Origin: JBBDWR01 sp040902745 | GTDB taxonomy: Bacteria > Actinomycetota > UBA4738 > HRBIN12 | Direction: 5' to 3' | NCBI GenBank assembly: GCA_040902745.1 | Contig: JBBDWR010000014.1 | Span: 33,450 to 97,449 of the forward strand | DNA length: 64,000 bases | Part shown: in pieces, positions 24,270 through 32,145 of the stretch | How positions within the stretch are numbered: position 1 is the first letter of the stretch | How the letters are laid out: every line of letters starts with the position of its first letter | Made by a program: the position numbers and the translations under genes | The notes under the pieces: model-generated | What the model saw: the letters and a program-made list of their open reading frames with translations, nothing else | Database searches by the model: none | What the model was told of the DNA's origin: nothing

Positions 24270-25150
24270 GTGCCAACGACCCGCACGAACCGATCCACGA
24301 ACCGGCGTTGCCCGTCTTCGACGAGGAGGCGCGCACGATCCACGAGGCGGCCGATCGTTTCGAACACGCGAGCGCGCAGGAACTGCTCGCGTGGGCGCTC
24401 GAACGCTTCCACCCGAAGATGGCGATCTCGGCCGCGGGTGGCGTAGACGGCATGGCGATCATCGACATGGCCTGGAAGATCAACCCCCAGATCCGTGTGT
24501 TCACCCTGGACACGGGCCGGCTTCCGCCGGAGACCTACGCACTGTTCGAGGAGATCCGCGAGAGGTACGCGATCAAGGTCGAGTTCGAGTTCCCGGAGCG
24601 CACCGCCGTAGAGCAGATGATGTTCGTGTCCGGGCCGAACCTCATGTACCGCAGCGTCGAGGACCGGCTGTCGTGCTGCGAGATCCGCAAGGTGGAGCCG
24701 CTCAAGCGCAAACTCGCCACGCTGGACGCGTGGGTCGCCGGGTTGCGCCGCGACCAGTGGAAGACACGCAAGGCGATCGCGAAGGTCGAGCTGGACCGCG
24801 ACCACGGCGGCATCGTGAAGCTGAACCCGCTGGCCGACTGGAGTCAGAACGAGGTGTGGGACTACGTCCGCAAGAACGAGGTCCCCTACCACGAGCTGTT
24901 CGACCACGGGTACAGCTCGATCGGCTGCATCCCGTGCACCCGCCCCGTGCAACCGGGCGAGGACGAACGCGCCGGCCGTTGGTGGTGGGAGCAGGACACC
25001 GACAAGGAGTGCGGCATCCACTGCTCCGTCCAGCTGCTCGGGACCAAGACCGACGGCGAACGCGAGCACGAACGGGCGGCGATCGATGCCGACGCACTGA
25101 CTCAGCACTCCCCCGGCGGCGGTCCGTCCGAGCCCGGCGGGGAGGGATAG
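24266..25150 (+). CDS. cysH: adenylyl-sulfate reductase CysH ([4Fe-4S] type)
   Basis: A 294-residue reductase that makes sulfite from APS (or PAPS) with thioredoxin. The cluster cysteines characteristic of the APS-reducing type are present: Cys137-Cys138 (RLSCCEIRKVEPL) and Cys221, Cys224 (IGCIPCTRP). The catalytic cysteine is in ECGIHC near residue 250. The PP-loop-like SAAGGVDGMAIIDMAWK lies near residue 52. The ATG overlaps the upstream stop by 4 nt. ATP sulfurylase genes are not in this window, so the pathway is completed elsewhere. Confidence 0.93.
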   Translation: MSANDPHEPIHEPALPVFDEEARTIHEAADRFEHASAQELLAWALERFHPKMAISAAGGVDGMAIIDMAWKINPQIRVFTLDTGRLPPETYALFEEIRERYAIKVEFEFPERTAVEQMMFVSGPNLMYRSVEDRLSCCEIRKVEPLKRKLATLDAWVAGLRRDQWKTRKAIAKVELDRDHGGIVKLNPLADWSQNEVWDYVRKNEVPYHELFDHGYSSIGCIPCTRPVQPGEDERAGRWWWEQDTDKECGIHCSVQLLGTKTDGEREHERAAIDADALTQHSPGGGPSEPGGEG

Positions 25151-25152
25151 TC

Positions 25153-25803
25153 ATGCCCTTCGGGTTCCCCGTGCTGCTGGAACTCGCTGAGCGCCCGGTC
25201 GTCGTGATCGGCGCCGACGCGGTGCGGGAGCGTCGGGTCCGTCAGTTGCTGGAGTCCGGCGCGACGGATGTGGTGGTGATCGTCGACGGCGATGTTGAGG
25301 TCGCCGAAGAAGCCGATGAGCGCGTGCACGTCCACCGGCGCGCGTGGCGTCCCTCGGACCTGGATGGTGCGTGCCTGTGTCTCGCCGCGTCTCGCGACGC
25401 GACGGAGCGGGGAGCGCTCGCGGCCGCGGCTCGGGAGCGGGGCGTGCTCGTGAACGTGAACGACGACATCCCACGGTGCGACTTCGCGATGCCGGCGATC
25501 GTGCGCCGCGGCGAGCTGCTGCTCGCGATCGGCACCGGCGGCGCGTCGCCAGCGCTATCGCGCAAGCTGCGCGAGGAGCTCGGCGGCCGGTTCGGGCCGG
25601 AGTGGGAGGAGATCCTCCGCGTGCTTCGCGAGGTGCGGGAGGAGACGATCGGCGCCCTTCCCGACTTCTCCGACCGGGCGCGGCGCTGGCGCGAGGCGCT
25701 CGACACCGACGAGGCGGAGAAACTCGTGAGCGCCGGACGCTCGGACGAGCTGGCCGACCGGCTGCGATCGCGCCTGCTCGCGGGTCGCGAGGAATCGTCG
25801 TGA
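25153..25803 (+). CDS. precorrin-2 dehydrogenase / sirohydrochlorin ferrochelatase (Met8/CysG-N)
   Basis: A 216-residue protein with an NAD-binding Rossmann start (PVVVIGADAVRERRVRQLLESGA), NVNDDIPRCDFAMPAIVRRGELLLAIGTGGASPALSRKLREEL around residues 112-154, and a helical C-terminal dimerisation part. It makes sirohydrochlorin and inserts iron to give the siroheme used by the sulfite reductase. Usual VGGG is replaced by IGAD at residues 20-23, a mild departure in the dinucleotide loop. It starts 2 nt after the cysH stop and overlaps the next gene by 4 nt. Confidence 0.9.
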   Translation: MPFGFPVLLELAERPVVVIGADAVRERRVRQLLESGATDVVVIVDGDVEVAEEADERVHVHRRAWRPSDLDGACLCLAASRDATERGALAAAARERGVLVNVNDDIPRCDFAMPAIVRRGELLLAIGTGGASPALSRKLREELGGRFGPEWEEILRVLREVREETIGALPDFSDRARRWREALDTDEAEKLVSAGRSDELADRLRSRLLAGREESS

Positions 25804-26564
25804 CCGGCCGGGTGATCCTGGTCGGCGCGGGCCCGGGTGATCCGGAGCTGATCACCGTGCGCGGTGCACGGGTGCTCGCCGAAGCCGACGTGGTCGTCTA
25901 CGACCGACTCGCCCCGCCGGAGCTGCTGGACCTCGCTCCCGACGCCGAACGCCTCTACGTCGGCAAGGAACCGGGCACGTCGGCGATGAAGCAGGAGCAG
26001 ATCGGAGAACTGCTCGTGGCACGCGCGCTCGCAGGCCAGGTCGTCGTTCGCCTGAAAGGCGGCGACCCCTTCGTGTTCGGCCGCGGCGGCGAGGAGATGC
26101 TCGCGTGCGTTGACGCGGGCGTCCCCTGCGAGGTGGTTCCCGGCGTGACGAGTGCCGTAGCCGCTCCCGCCCTGGCAGGGATCCCCGTGACCCACCGCGG
26201 GATCGCGCAGAGTTTCGCGGTGGTCACCGCCAGCACCGCGCATGGCGACGACGTCGATCTCGCCCGCGTCGCCACGGCAGTCGACACGTTGGTGATCCTG
26301 ATGGCCGCGAGCAAGCTCGAAGCCGTGTGTGCGGAGCTGGTCGCCGCAGGCCGCGACCCAGCCGAGCCGGCCGCGATCGTCCAGTGGGCGGGAACGCCGG
26401 AGCAACGCTCGCTTACCGGCAGCTTGCGCGATCTTCCCACGCTGGCCGCCGCCGCATCGATCGGCCCGCCGGCGACGCTGGTCGTCGGAGCGGTCGCGAG
26501 CCTCGCACGGCGCCCGTTAGACGATCCGCACGCCGAACCAGAACGTCACGCTGCTCCGCGCTGA
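25800..26564 (+). CDS. cobA: uroporphyrinogen-III C-methyltransferase
   Basis: A 254-residue SUMT that adds two SAM-derived methyl groups to uroporphyrinogen III, giving precorrin-2 for siroheme or B12. The family blocks are VGAGPGDPELITVRGARVL at the N-terminus, VVRLKGGDPFVFGRGGEE near residue 80, VVPGVTSAVAAPALAGIPVTHR, and TLVILMAASKL. The GTG start overlaps the previous stop (GTGA). It closes the sulfur operon; the same product could also feed cobalamin needed by the corrinoid proteins at 15.2-16.8 kb. Confidence 0.94.
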   Translation: MTGRVILVGAGPGDPELITVRGARVLAEADVVVYDRLAPPELLDLAPDAERLYVGKEPGTSAMKQEQIGELLVARALAGQVVVRLKGGDPFVFGRGGEEMLACVDAGVPCEVVPGVTSAVAAPALAGIPVTHRGIAQSFAVVTASTAHGDDVDLARVATAVDTLVILMAASKLEAVCAELVAAGRDPAEPAAIVQWAGTPEQRSLTGSLRDLPTLAAAASIGPPATLVVGAVASLARRPLDDPHAEPERHAAPR

Positions 26565-26605
26565 CGTGAGCTGATCCGGTCGGCTCTCCGTGTAGCCTGC
26601 CCGTC

Positions 26606-27394
26606 ATGCCTGACGACGAGTTGCTACAGCGAGCGCTGGCGTTTCAGCTAGGGATCTCCGAACGGGAGTCCACCCGCACGGAACCCTTCCGGTGGGGGAC
26701 GGCGTACTTCAACGACGATGTACCCGCCTCCTACGACCACAACTTCCTCGACGTCGAGATGGCGGTGCCGGGCGTCGCGCCCGAGGAGATCCTCGCCGAG
26801 GCCGACCGGATGCAAGGGGACGTCGGACTCACACACCGAGAGATGCGCCTGCTCTCCTACGAGGACGGTGAGCGGATGGCGCCGGCGTTCCGAGGACCCG
26901 GCTGGCGCGTGGAGCGCAACCTCTACATGGCGATGCTCGCAGAACCTGAGGACGCGCCCGACACCTCCGCGGTGCGCGCCGCGACATGGGAGCAGACCCG
27001 GCCCGCGGTCGAGATCACCACGCGGCGAGCGCCGTATGCCACGAGCGACGCGGTGGCTCGGCAGCTGATCGACCGCGCGTTGATCACGATGGGTGCGATC
27101 GATACACGGTTCCTCGTTTCGGAGATCGACGGGCAGGTCGCCAGCTACTGCCACCTGTACTCGGATGGGAGCGCGGCGCAGGTCGAGGACGTGAACACCC
27201 TTGACGAGTACCGGGGGCGCGGGCTCGCACAGGCGACCGTGTGGGCGGCGGTCGAACTGGCACGCTCGGAAGACCACGACTTCATCTGGCTGATCGCCGA
27301 CGAGGACGACTGGCCACAGCACCTCTACCGCAAGCTCGGCTTCCGCGACATCGGTCGCACGATCTGGTTCGTGCGCGCCGGCACGCACGAGTGA
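26606..27394 (+). CDS. GNAT-family N-acetyltransferase
   Basis: A 262-residue protein whose C-terminal 130 residues form a GNAT fold: VASYCHLYSDGSAAQVEDVNTLDEYRGRGLAQATVWAAVELA contains the acetyl-CoA loop (RGRGLA), then LYRKLGFRDIGRTIWF closes the fold. The first 120 residues are a degenerate second half, as in two-domain GNATs. The substrate is unknown. TAGCCT lies 7 nt before the ATG with no ribosome binding site, so a leaderless start is likely. Its stop faces the HAD gene with a 1-nt gap. Confidence 0.8.
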   Translation: MPDDELLQRALAFQLGISERESTRTEPFRWGTAYFNDDVPASYDHNFLDVEMAVPGVAPEEILAEADRMQGDVGLTHREMRLLSYEDGERMAPAFRGPGWRVERNLYMAMLAEPEDAPDTSAVRAATWEQTRPAVEITTRRAPYATSDAVARQLIDRALITMGAIDTRFLVSEIDGQVASYCHLYSDGSAAQVEDVNTLDEYRGRGLAQATVWAAVELARSEDHDFIWLIADEDDWPQHLYRKLGFRDIGRTIWFVRAGTHE

Positions 27395-27395
27395 C

Positions 27396-28097
27396 TCAGA
27401 CGAGCTCGAGCACCTGCGGCAGCCGCTCGATCCGGGTGCCGTCCCACTCGTCGGCCTCGGGGCGCAACATCTGCGTGTCTCCCTCGCTCGTATGCCGGAT
27501 CAGCACCGGCTCCATGCCGAGCGCCGCCGCCCCGGACAGCTCACCGTAGGCACCGTCTCCCACGTACAGACACCGGGAAGGCTCCACACCGAGCCGGTCC
27601 GTGCAGTAGCGGTAGATCTCCGGGTCCGGTTTGCGCAGACCCACCTCGCAGCTGAACACCTCGACGTCGACGGAACCGGCCAGCGGGCTCGTGCGCCACA
27701 ACTCGGGAGTGTCGGGTGAACACATGCTGATCAGCCCCAGCGGGTACCCCCACCGGCGAAGTTCGGAAAGCGTGTGGACCGCCTCGTCGTGCGGCCGGAA
27801 CAGGCGCCGATAGAGCGCCCGACGCGGTTCGAGCGCCGAGACGATCCGTTCGTCGGATGCATCGACTTGGAGCGTACCGAGGATCTGGTGCACGTTGTCC
27901 TCGACCGTGCCGACCGTGCCGAGCTGGCGGTCCATCGCGGTCGCTTCCCATCCCTGCAGGAACGCATCGGGATCGACCCCGAGCATCCGAGCCGCCTCCG
28001 CCACGGCGACACGGAACTCCTCGACACCGAACTCCGGCACCAGCGTGCCGAACAGATCGAAGATCACCGCGTCGTAGCGAAAGACGGACGTGTTCAT
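27396..28097 (-). CDS. HAD-superfamily hydrolase
   Basis: A 233-residue HAD hydrolase. Motif I is DAVIFDLFGTLVPEF at the N-terminus, motif II LGLISMCS, motif III lysine in LRKPDPEIYRYC, and motif IV YVGDGAYGELSGAAALGM. The alpha-helical C1 cap lies between motifs I and II. Phosphoglycolate-phosphatase-like proteins share this layout; the substrate is unknown. The ATG at 28097 overlaps the upstream lipoprotein stop by 4 nt and is preferred over longer starts inside that gene. Confidence 0.82.
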   Translation of the reverse strand: MNTSVFRYDAVIFDLFGTLVPEFGVEEFRVAVAEAARMLGVDPDAFLQGWEATAMDRQLGTVGTVEDNVHQILGTLQVDASDERIVSALEPRRALYRRLFRPHDEAVHTLSELRRWGYPLGLISMCSPDTPELWRTSPLAGSVDVEVFSCEVGLRKPDPEIYRYCTDRLGVEPSRCLYVGDGAYGELSGAAALGMEPVLIRHTSEGDTQMLRPEADEWDGTRIERLPQVLELV

Positions 28098-28495
28098 CCG
28101 TCGAGATCCGCGGTGCGTCGATGCACGCACGCGATCGCGTCTTCCACTCCGCTCGAGCCGTCGAACGCATCCGACGCGACGGGCTCGCCGCTCGTACCTG
28201 CGGCGAGGTCGTTGGCGGCTAGCAGCTCACCCTCGAAGGTCGCAGCCGTCGGATCGGTGTCGGTCGCGAAGACCGCCACGTCGGGTTCCACGGACACGAG
28301 ATCGGCCGGGACGCCGACGAACCACGCACCGGGGCCGCCCGATACCGCGGCGAACCGCGCCGACTCGGGAGGAAACCCTGCGTCGACCACGACGGCAACC
28401 GGCGCATCGACACACTCAGGGTCCTCTCCCGAACAAGACCCGGCCAACACTGCGATCACGCATACGATGAACATCCCGCGATGCGCTGCGATCAC
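28094..28495 (-). CDS. small secreted or lipoprotein-like protein, unknown
   Basis: A 133-residue protein with an N-terminal hydrophobic signal (MFIVCVIAVLAGSCSGED). The cysteine after LAGS is an imperfect lipobox, so lipid anchoring is uncertain. The mature part is acidic with two further cysteines (PECVD, IACVHRR), which may form a disulfide. GTG at 28495 overlaps the upstream GNAT stop (GTGA), and the downstream HAD start overlaps its own stop, so three minus-strand genes form one unit. I do not recognise the family. Confidence 0.6.
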   Translation of the reverse strand: MIAAHRGMFIVCVIAVLAGSCSGEDPECVDAPVAVVVDAGFPPESARFAAVSGGPGAWFVGVPADLVSVEPDVAVFATDTDPTAATFEGELLAANDLAAGTSGEPVASDAFDGSSGVEDAIACVHRRTADLDG

Positions 28496-29082
28496 TCCGT
28501 GCGCTCCGCCGCTCGATCGGCTCGGACATCCCAGCCGTCTTCCAGCACCGAGTACAGCACCGCGTCGTGGAAGCCCTCGGAGCTTCTCGTCCTGCTGCGG
28601 AGCACGGATTCCTGCGCGAATCCGAGGCGCTCTGGGACCGCTCGGCTGCGCAGGTTATCGACGGCGACGAGGATCTCGGTCCGGTGCAGGCCCAACGTCT
28701 GGAAGCCGTACGTGGTCAGCGCCGCGACCGCGCGCGTGACGAGGCCACGGCCCTCGTGCGAAGCGGCGATCCAATAGCCGATCTCACCAAGCCTGTCGAG
28801 CGGCTCGAACCTCCCGAATCCCATCGAGCCGACCGGCCGGTTCCGATGCCATAGCACGAGCGCGAGGCTGCGTCCCTCGGACGCCTCGAGCCGGGATCGT
28901 TGCAGGAACGCGAGCTCATGCTCGACCTCCCGCGTGAGATCGACCCAAGGCAGCCAGGCGGCAAGCCGCTCCCGGTCGGCGTCGATCAGCTCGAACAGGG
29001 GGCCGGCGTCCTCGTCTCGGGGCGCGCGCAGCTCGGTCGATCCGTCGACCGCGACGACCGGCGCACCGGGTTCGTGCTGCAT
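28492..29082 (-). CDS. RimJ/RimL-type GNAT acetyltransferase
   Basis: A 196-residue GNAT of the ribosomal-protein-alanine acetyltransferase class: STELRAPRDEDAGPLFELIDADRERLAAWLPWVD at the N-terminus, GEIGYWIAASHEGRGLVTRAVAALTTYGF for acetyl-CoA binding, and VDNLRSRAVPERLGFAQE as the C-terminal motif. It may acetylate a protein N-terminus or a small molecule. ATG at 29082 is preferred; a start at 29121 would overlap the divergent crgA start. It heads the three-gene minus-strand unit. Confidence 0.8.
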   Translation of the reverse strand: MQHEPGAPVVAVDGSTELRAPRDEDAGPLFELIDADRERLAAWLPWVDLTREVEHELAFLQRSRLEASEGRSLALVLWHRNRPVGSMGFGRFEPLDRLGEIGYWIAASHEGRGLVTRAVAALTTYGFQTLGLHRTEILVAVDNLRSRAVPERLGFAQESVLRSRTRSSEGFHDAVLYSVLEDGWDVRADRAAERTE

Positions 29083-29119
29083 GGAGCGCCATGATGCCAC
29101 GCGGTACCATCCGTTGGTC

Positions 29120-29395
29120 ATGCCGAAGTCCAAGCCGCGTCAGACGAAGAAGCAGAAGGTCGCCAGGCCTCGCAGCGCTTCGCAGCGCTATCAGCTGGAG
29201 CCCGACCGCAAGCAACCGCGCAAGGAGAGCCCCCGCTGGTACGGGCCGGCCCTGATGGCGCTCATGGGGATCGGCGTCGTGACCATCGTCGCGAACTACG
29301 TGTTCGGGATCGAGGGCACGGCGAGGAACCTCTATCTGTTCATCGGCCTCGGCCTGATCGCCCTGGGGTTCATCGGCACCACCCGCTGGCGCTGA
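29120..29395 (+). CDS. crgA: cell division protein CrgA
   Basis: CrgA is a small membrane protein specific to actinobacteria that recruits septal peptidoglycan enzymes and tempers FtsZ ring formation. The 91-residue sequence has a basic cytoplasmic start (MPKSKPRQTKKQK), the conserved SPRWYGPALMALMGIGVVTIVANYVFGI first helix, a short loop, and the second helix ending GFIGTTRWR. TACCAT lies 9 nt before the ATG with no ribosome binding site. In mycobacteria and Streptomyces crgA lies close to the replication origin. Confidence 0.92.
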   Translation: MPKSKPRQTKKQKVARPRSASQRYQLEPDRKQPRKESPRWYGPALMALMGIGVVTIVANYVFGIEGTARNLYLFIGLGLIALGFIGTTRWR

Positions 29396-29567
29396 CCCTC
29401 TCGGACCTCGCGAATCACATCGGTGTTCTTTTCCACGGTGTTCTCCCCAGATGGGGGAAATCACACGCTTGTGATCCGCCGTTCATCGTCCGCTCGGTCT
29501 GTGGGAAACGGGGGTCCATTCACCGGCCGGACTGTGGAGAACCCTGGGGAAAAGGCGGGATCGCAGG
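29396..29567. other. intergenic region with DnaA-box-like motifs and an inverted repeat
   Basis: This 172-nt non-coding gap after crgA holds TTTTCCACG (29429-29437), TGTGGGAAA (29500-29508) and TGTGGAGAA (29533-29541), each within two or three mismatches of a DnaA box. It also has a perfect inverted repeat ATCACA-CGCT-TGTGAT (29460-29475) and a CCCC-AGAT-GGGG hairpin upstream of it. These may be origin-related or regulatory; the hairpins may simply end crgA transcription. Confidence 0.3.
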
Positions 29568-29840
29568 TCAGGAAGCCGGGGCGGCCCCGCGAGGGCGGCG
29601 CACGACCTGCATACGCTCTCCGCAGTGTCGGGGGATCTGCAGCTCACCGATCCGGGTGACCTGGAACTCCGTTCCGCAATCCGAGCAGACCAGGAAGACG
29701 TCGAGCTCCTCAACGTCCTCCGCGTCCTGCTTCTCCCGCGCGGGCGGGCCGACGGAGATCCCCCGGATCACGCCGATCCCGACCCGCCAAATGAGAACGG
29801 CCACCACCAGCGCGAGCGGCACGGTCACCCACCACGGCAT
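29568..29840 (-). CDS. membrane-anchored zinc-ribbon protein
   Basis: A 90-residue protein with one N-terminal transmembrane helix (MPWWVTVPLALVVAVLIWRVGIGVI), an acidic linker (DAEDVEELDVF) and a C-terminal metal-binding motif CSDCGTEFQVTRIGELQIPRHCGERM, resembling small FmdB-like ribbons. Function unknown. ATG at 29840 is chosen because TACCCT lies 6 nt upstream and the hydrophobic helix begins at once. Confidence 0.65.
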   Translation of the reverse strand: MPWWVTVPLALVVAVLIWRVGIGVIRGISVGPPAREKQDAEDVEELDVFLVCSDCGTEFQVTRIGELQIPRHCGERMQVVRRPRGAAPAS

Positions 29841-29940
29841 GCCGTCAGGGTACGTCTCGCAAGCAACGGGTAGCCGAGGACCCCTCCGACGTGCCAGGAT
29901 GTGCGCCGCACGCGCCACAGGCGAAACGGAGGTGGGAGCC

Positions 29941-31176
29941 ATGGAGCTCTTCGAGGCGGTGCGAGGGTTCTTCTTTCAGGCGGCCGATCGCTTGGGCTTG
30001 GACGACAGCACCCGAACGGTGCTCTCGAGCCCTCGTCGCGAGGTCGCGGTGCAGGTGAAGGTCCCTCGCGATGACGGATCGCTCGACGTCTTCCCCGGAT
30101 GGCGCGTGCAGTACAACGGCGCCCGGGGCCCTTTCAAGGGTGGATTGCGCTTCCATCCCGACGCTTCACGGGACGAGTTCCGCTGTTTCGCCGCGCTGAT
30201 GACCTGGAAGACGGCGCTGGTCGACATCCCGTACGGAGGCGGCAAAGGCGGCATCCGAGTCGACCCGAAGTCACTGTCGGAGGGCGAGCTGGAGCGGATG
30301 TGCCGCTCGTTCGTCCGCGGGATCGCTCCGGTGATCGGTCCCGAGCAGGACATCCCCGCCCCCGACGTGAACACCGGTCCGCGCGAGATGGCCTGGATGA
30401 CCGATCAGTACTCGCGATTGGTCGGTCGTGACTCTCCCGCCGCCTTCACCGGCAAACCCGTCGAATACAACGGCTCGCTCGGGCGCGACGCCGCAACGGG
30501 CCGCGGCGCAGTCGTGTGTCTCGACCGGCTCGCGCACGCGCACGGCTGGGCCCGAGGAGATATCCGCATCGCGGTCGAGGGCTACGGGAACGCAGGGTCG
30601 TGGTTCGCGATCTTGGCGCACGCGCTTGGCTATCGGATCGTGGGCGTTTCCGATTCCCGGGGAGGGATCGCGCAACCCCAGGGACTCGATCCCCGAGCAC
30701 TGCTCGACCACAAACGTGAGACCGGGTCGGTGGTGAGATTCGCGAACGCAGAGACGATCGACGGGGATGACATCATCGCGGCCGACTGCGAAGTGTTGGT
30801 GCCCGCGGCGCTCGAAGAATCGATCCGCGAGGACAACTCCGAGCGGGTGCAAGCGTCGACCGTGCTCGAGGTTGCGAACTACCCCACCACGCCGAAGGCC
30901 GATCAGGTACTCGGTGAACGGGGCGTCTCCGTGATCCCCGACATCCTCGGCAGCGCCGGTGGCGTGGCCGTCAGCTATCTCGAATGGGTGCAGAACATCC
31001 AGCGAGAGCGGTGGGCGGAGGATCGGGTCAACGACCGGCTGCGCGAGCTGATGGAAGCGGCGACCGACGCGGTCATCGCACGCGCCGACGCGAATGGTGT
31101 GTCGCATCGGCAGTCGGCCTACGAGATCGCCGTCGAACGGGTGGGACAGGCCGAGCAGCGCCGCGGACGTCACTGA
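29941..31176 (+). CDS. Glu/Leu/Phe/Val dehydrogenase (glutamate dehydrogenase type)
   Basis: A 411-residue enzyme that interconverts glutamate and 2-oxoglutarate plus ammonia with NAD(P). FPGWRVQYNGARGPFKGGLRFHP and DIPYGGGKGGIRVDPK contain the substrate lysines, and PAPDVNTGPREMAWMTDQYS is the catalytic aspartate region. The Rossmann motif EGYGNAGSWFA lies near residue 220. Length and motifs fit the hexameric small GDH; the DDST-rich start and the PDVNTG block also occur in leucine dehydrogenases, so the substrate is not certain. GGAGGTGGG precedes the ATG. Confidence 0.9.
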   Translation: MELFEAVRGFFFQAADRLGLDDSTRTVLSSPRREVAVQVKVPRDDGSLDVFPGWRVQYNGARGPFKGGLRFHPDASRDEFRCFAALMTWKTALVDIPYGGGKGGIRVDPKSLSEGELERMCRSFVRGIAPVIGPEQDIPAPDVNTGPREMAWMTDQYSRLVGRDSPAAFTGKPVEYNGSLGRDAATGRGAVVCLDRLAHAHGWARGDIRIAVEGYGNAGSWFAILAHALGYRIVGVSDSRGGIAQPQGLDPRALLDHKRETGSVVRFANAETIDGDDIIAADCEVLVPAALEESIREDNSERVQASTVLEVANYPTTPKADQVLGERGVSVIPDILGSAGGVAVSYLEWVQNIQRERWAEDRVNDRLRELMEAATDAVIARADANGVSHRQSAYEIAVERVGQAEQRRGRH

Positions 31177-31206
31177 CTGAGCGACACGGCACCGCGAACC
31201 AGCGCG

Positions 31207-32103
31207 CTACGCGCCCGCCTCGGCGCGGCGAAGCGCATCCTCGAATCCCATCGGCCGGATGTCGGGGAACATCGTGACCGCGGCGTCGCCCGTAACGACG
31301 AGCGGGACGGTCATCCCCTCGACGAGCGGACGGGCCACCGCCGTCGAAACCGAGGTCGTAACGCCGCACCAGATGCTGGACAAGCGAGGGGATAGGAACG
31401 GCACTTCGACCATCACCCGGTGCTTTCCGTCCCTATCGGCCACGCTCTTGAGCATGTCGCGGTAGGCGAGGACGTCGGCGCCGCCGATGTCGACGACGGT
31501 GTGGTGATCGGGCAGGTCCACGCTCCGTCCCGCTGCCAGGTAGTCGAGCACGTCGTCGATCGCGATCGGCTGCGACGGGGTGCGGACCCATCGAGGAAGC
31601 ACCATCGCCGGAAGGCGGCGGACCAGGTCGGTCATCATCCGGTACGAAGCGCTCTGACGTCCGATCACCATCGCGGCGCGGAACTCCAGCACCGAGGGGC
31701 CGGCGGCGGCCAGTTCCCGCCCCGTCTCCTGACGGCTCTCCAAGTGCTCGGACAGCGCCGCGCCCGGCGGACCGAGCCCACCCAGATAGATCACGCGATC
31801 GATGCCGGCCCGCTTCGCCGCGGCACCGAACGCCCGAGCGGCGTCGCGATCGGCTTGAGCGAAGGCTTGGGTGCCCGGCTCCATCGAGTGGACGAGGTAG
31901 TAGGCGACATCGATCCCCGCGAGGGCGGGAGCCAGACTCTCGTGGTCGCGTACGTCTATCCGAACCGCTCGAAGATCGGGGAACCGTCGGCGCAACTTGC
32001 GAGGGTCTCGACTCGCCACGACGGGGTGCTCTCCATCGCGCACCAGGCGCTCGGTCAGCGAACCGCCGATAGCGCCGCTGGCGCCTGTGACGAGGATGTC
32101 CAT
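31207..32103 (-). CDS. NAD(P)H-binding atypical SDR, NmrA/TMR-like
   Basis: A 298-residue extended SDR with ILVTGASGAIGGSLTERLV, VVASRDPRKLRRRFPDLRAVRIDVRD and VIYLGGLGPP. AYYLVHSMEPG is typical of the family with a C-terminal DUF2867-like part, often annotated as NAD(P)H-binding protein or epimerase. The active-site YxxxK is not obvious, so it may bind NADPH without classical dehydrogenase activity. The ATG is the one from which the Rossmann strand starts directly. Confidence 0.8.
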   Translation of the reverse strand: MDILVTGASGAIGGSLTERLVRDGEHPVVASRDPRKLRRRFPDLRAVRIDVRDHESLAPALAGIDVAYYLVHSMEPGTQAFAQADRDAARAFGAAAKRAGIDRVIYLGGLGPPGAALSEHLESRQETGRELAAAGPSVLEFRAAMVIGRQSASYRMMTDLVRRLPAMVLPRWVRTPSQPIAIDDVLDYLAAGRSVDLPDHHTVVDIGGADVLAYRDMLKSVADRDGKHRVMVEVPFLSPRLSSIWCGVTTSVSTAVARPLVEGMTVPLVVTGDAAVTMFPDIRPMGFEDALRRAEAGA

Positions 32104-32145
32104 GCGCTCATCATGCCCTGTTCGGCTGGGTCCCAACCGTCGGGT

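Noticed and set aside
29396..29567. Replication origin oriC
   Set aside because: The motifs are only DnaA-box-like, the gap is short, there is no AT-rich unwinding stretch, and dnaA, dnaN and gyrB are absent. Kept only as a hint.
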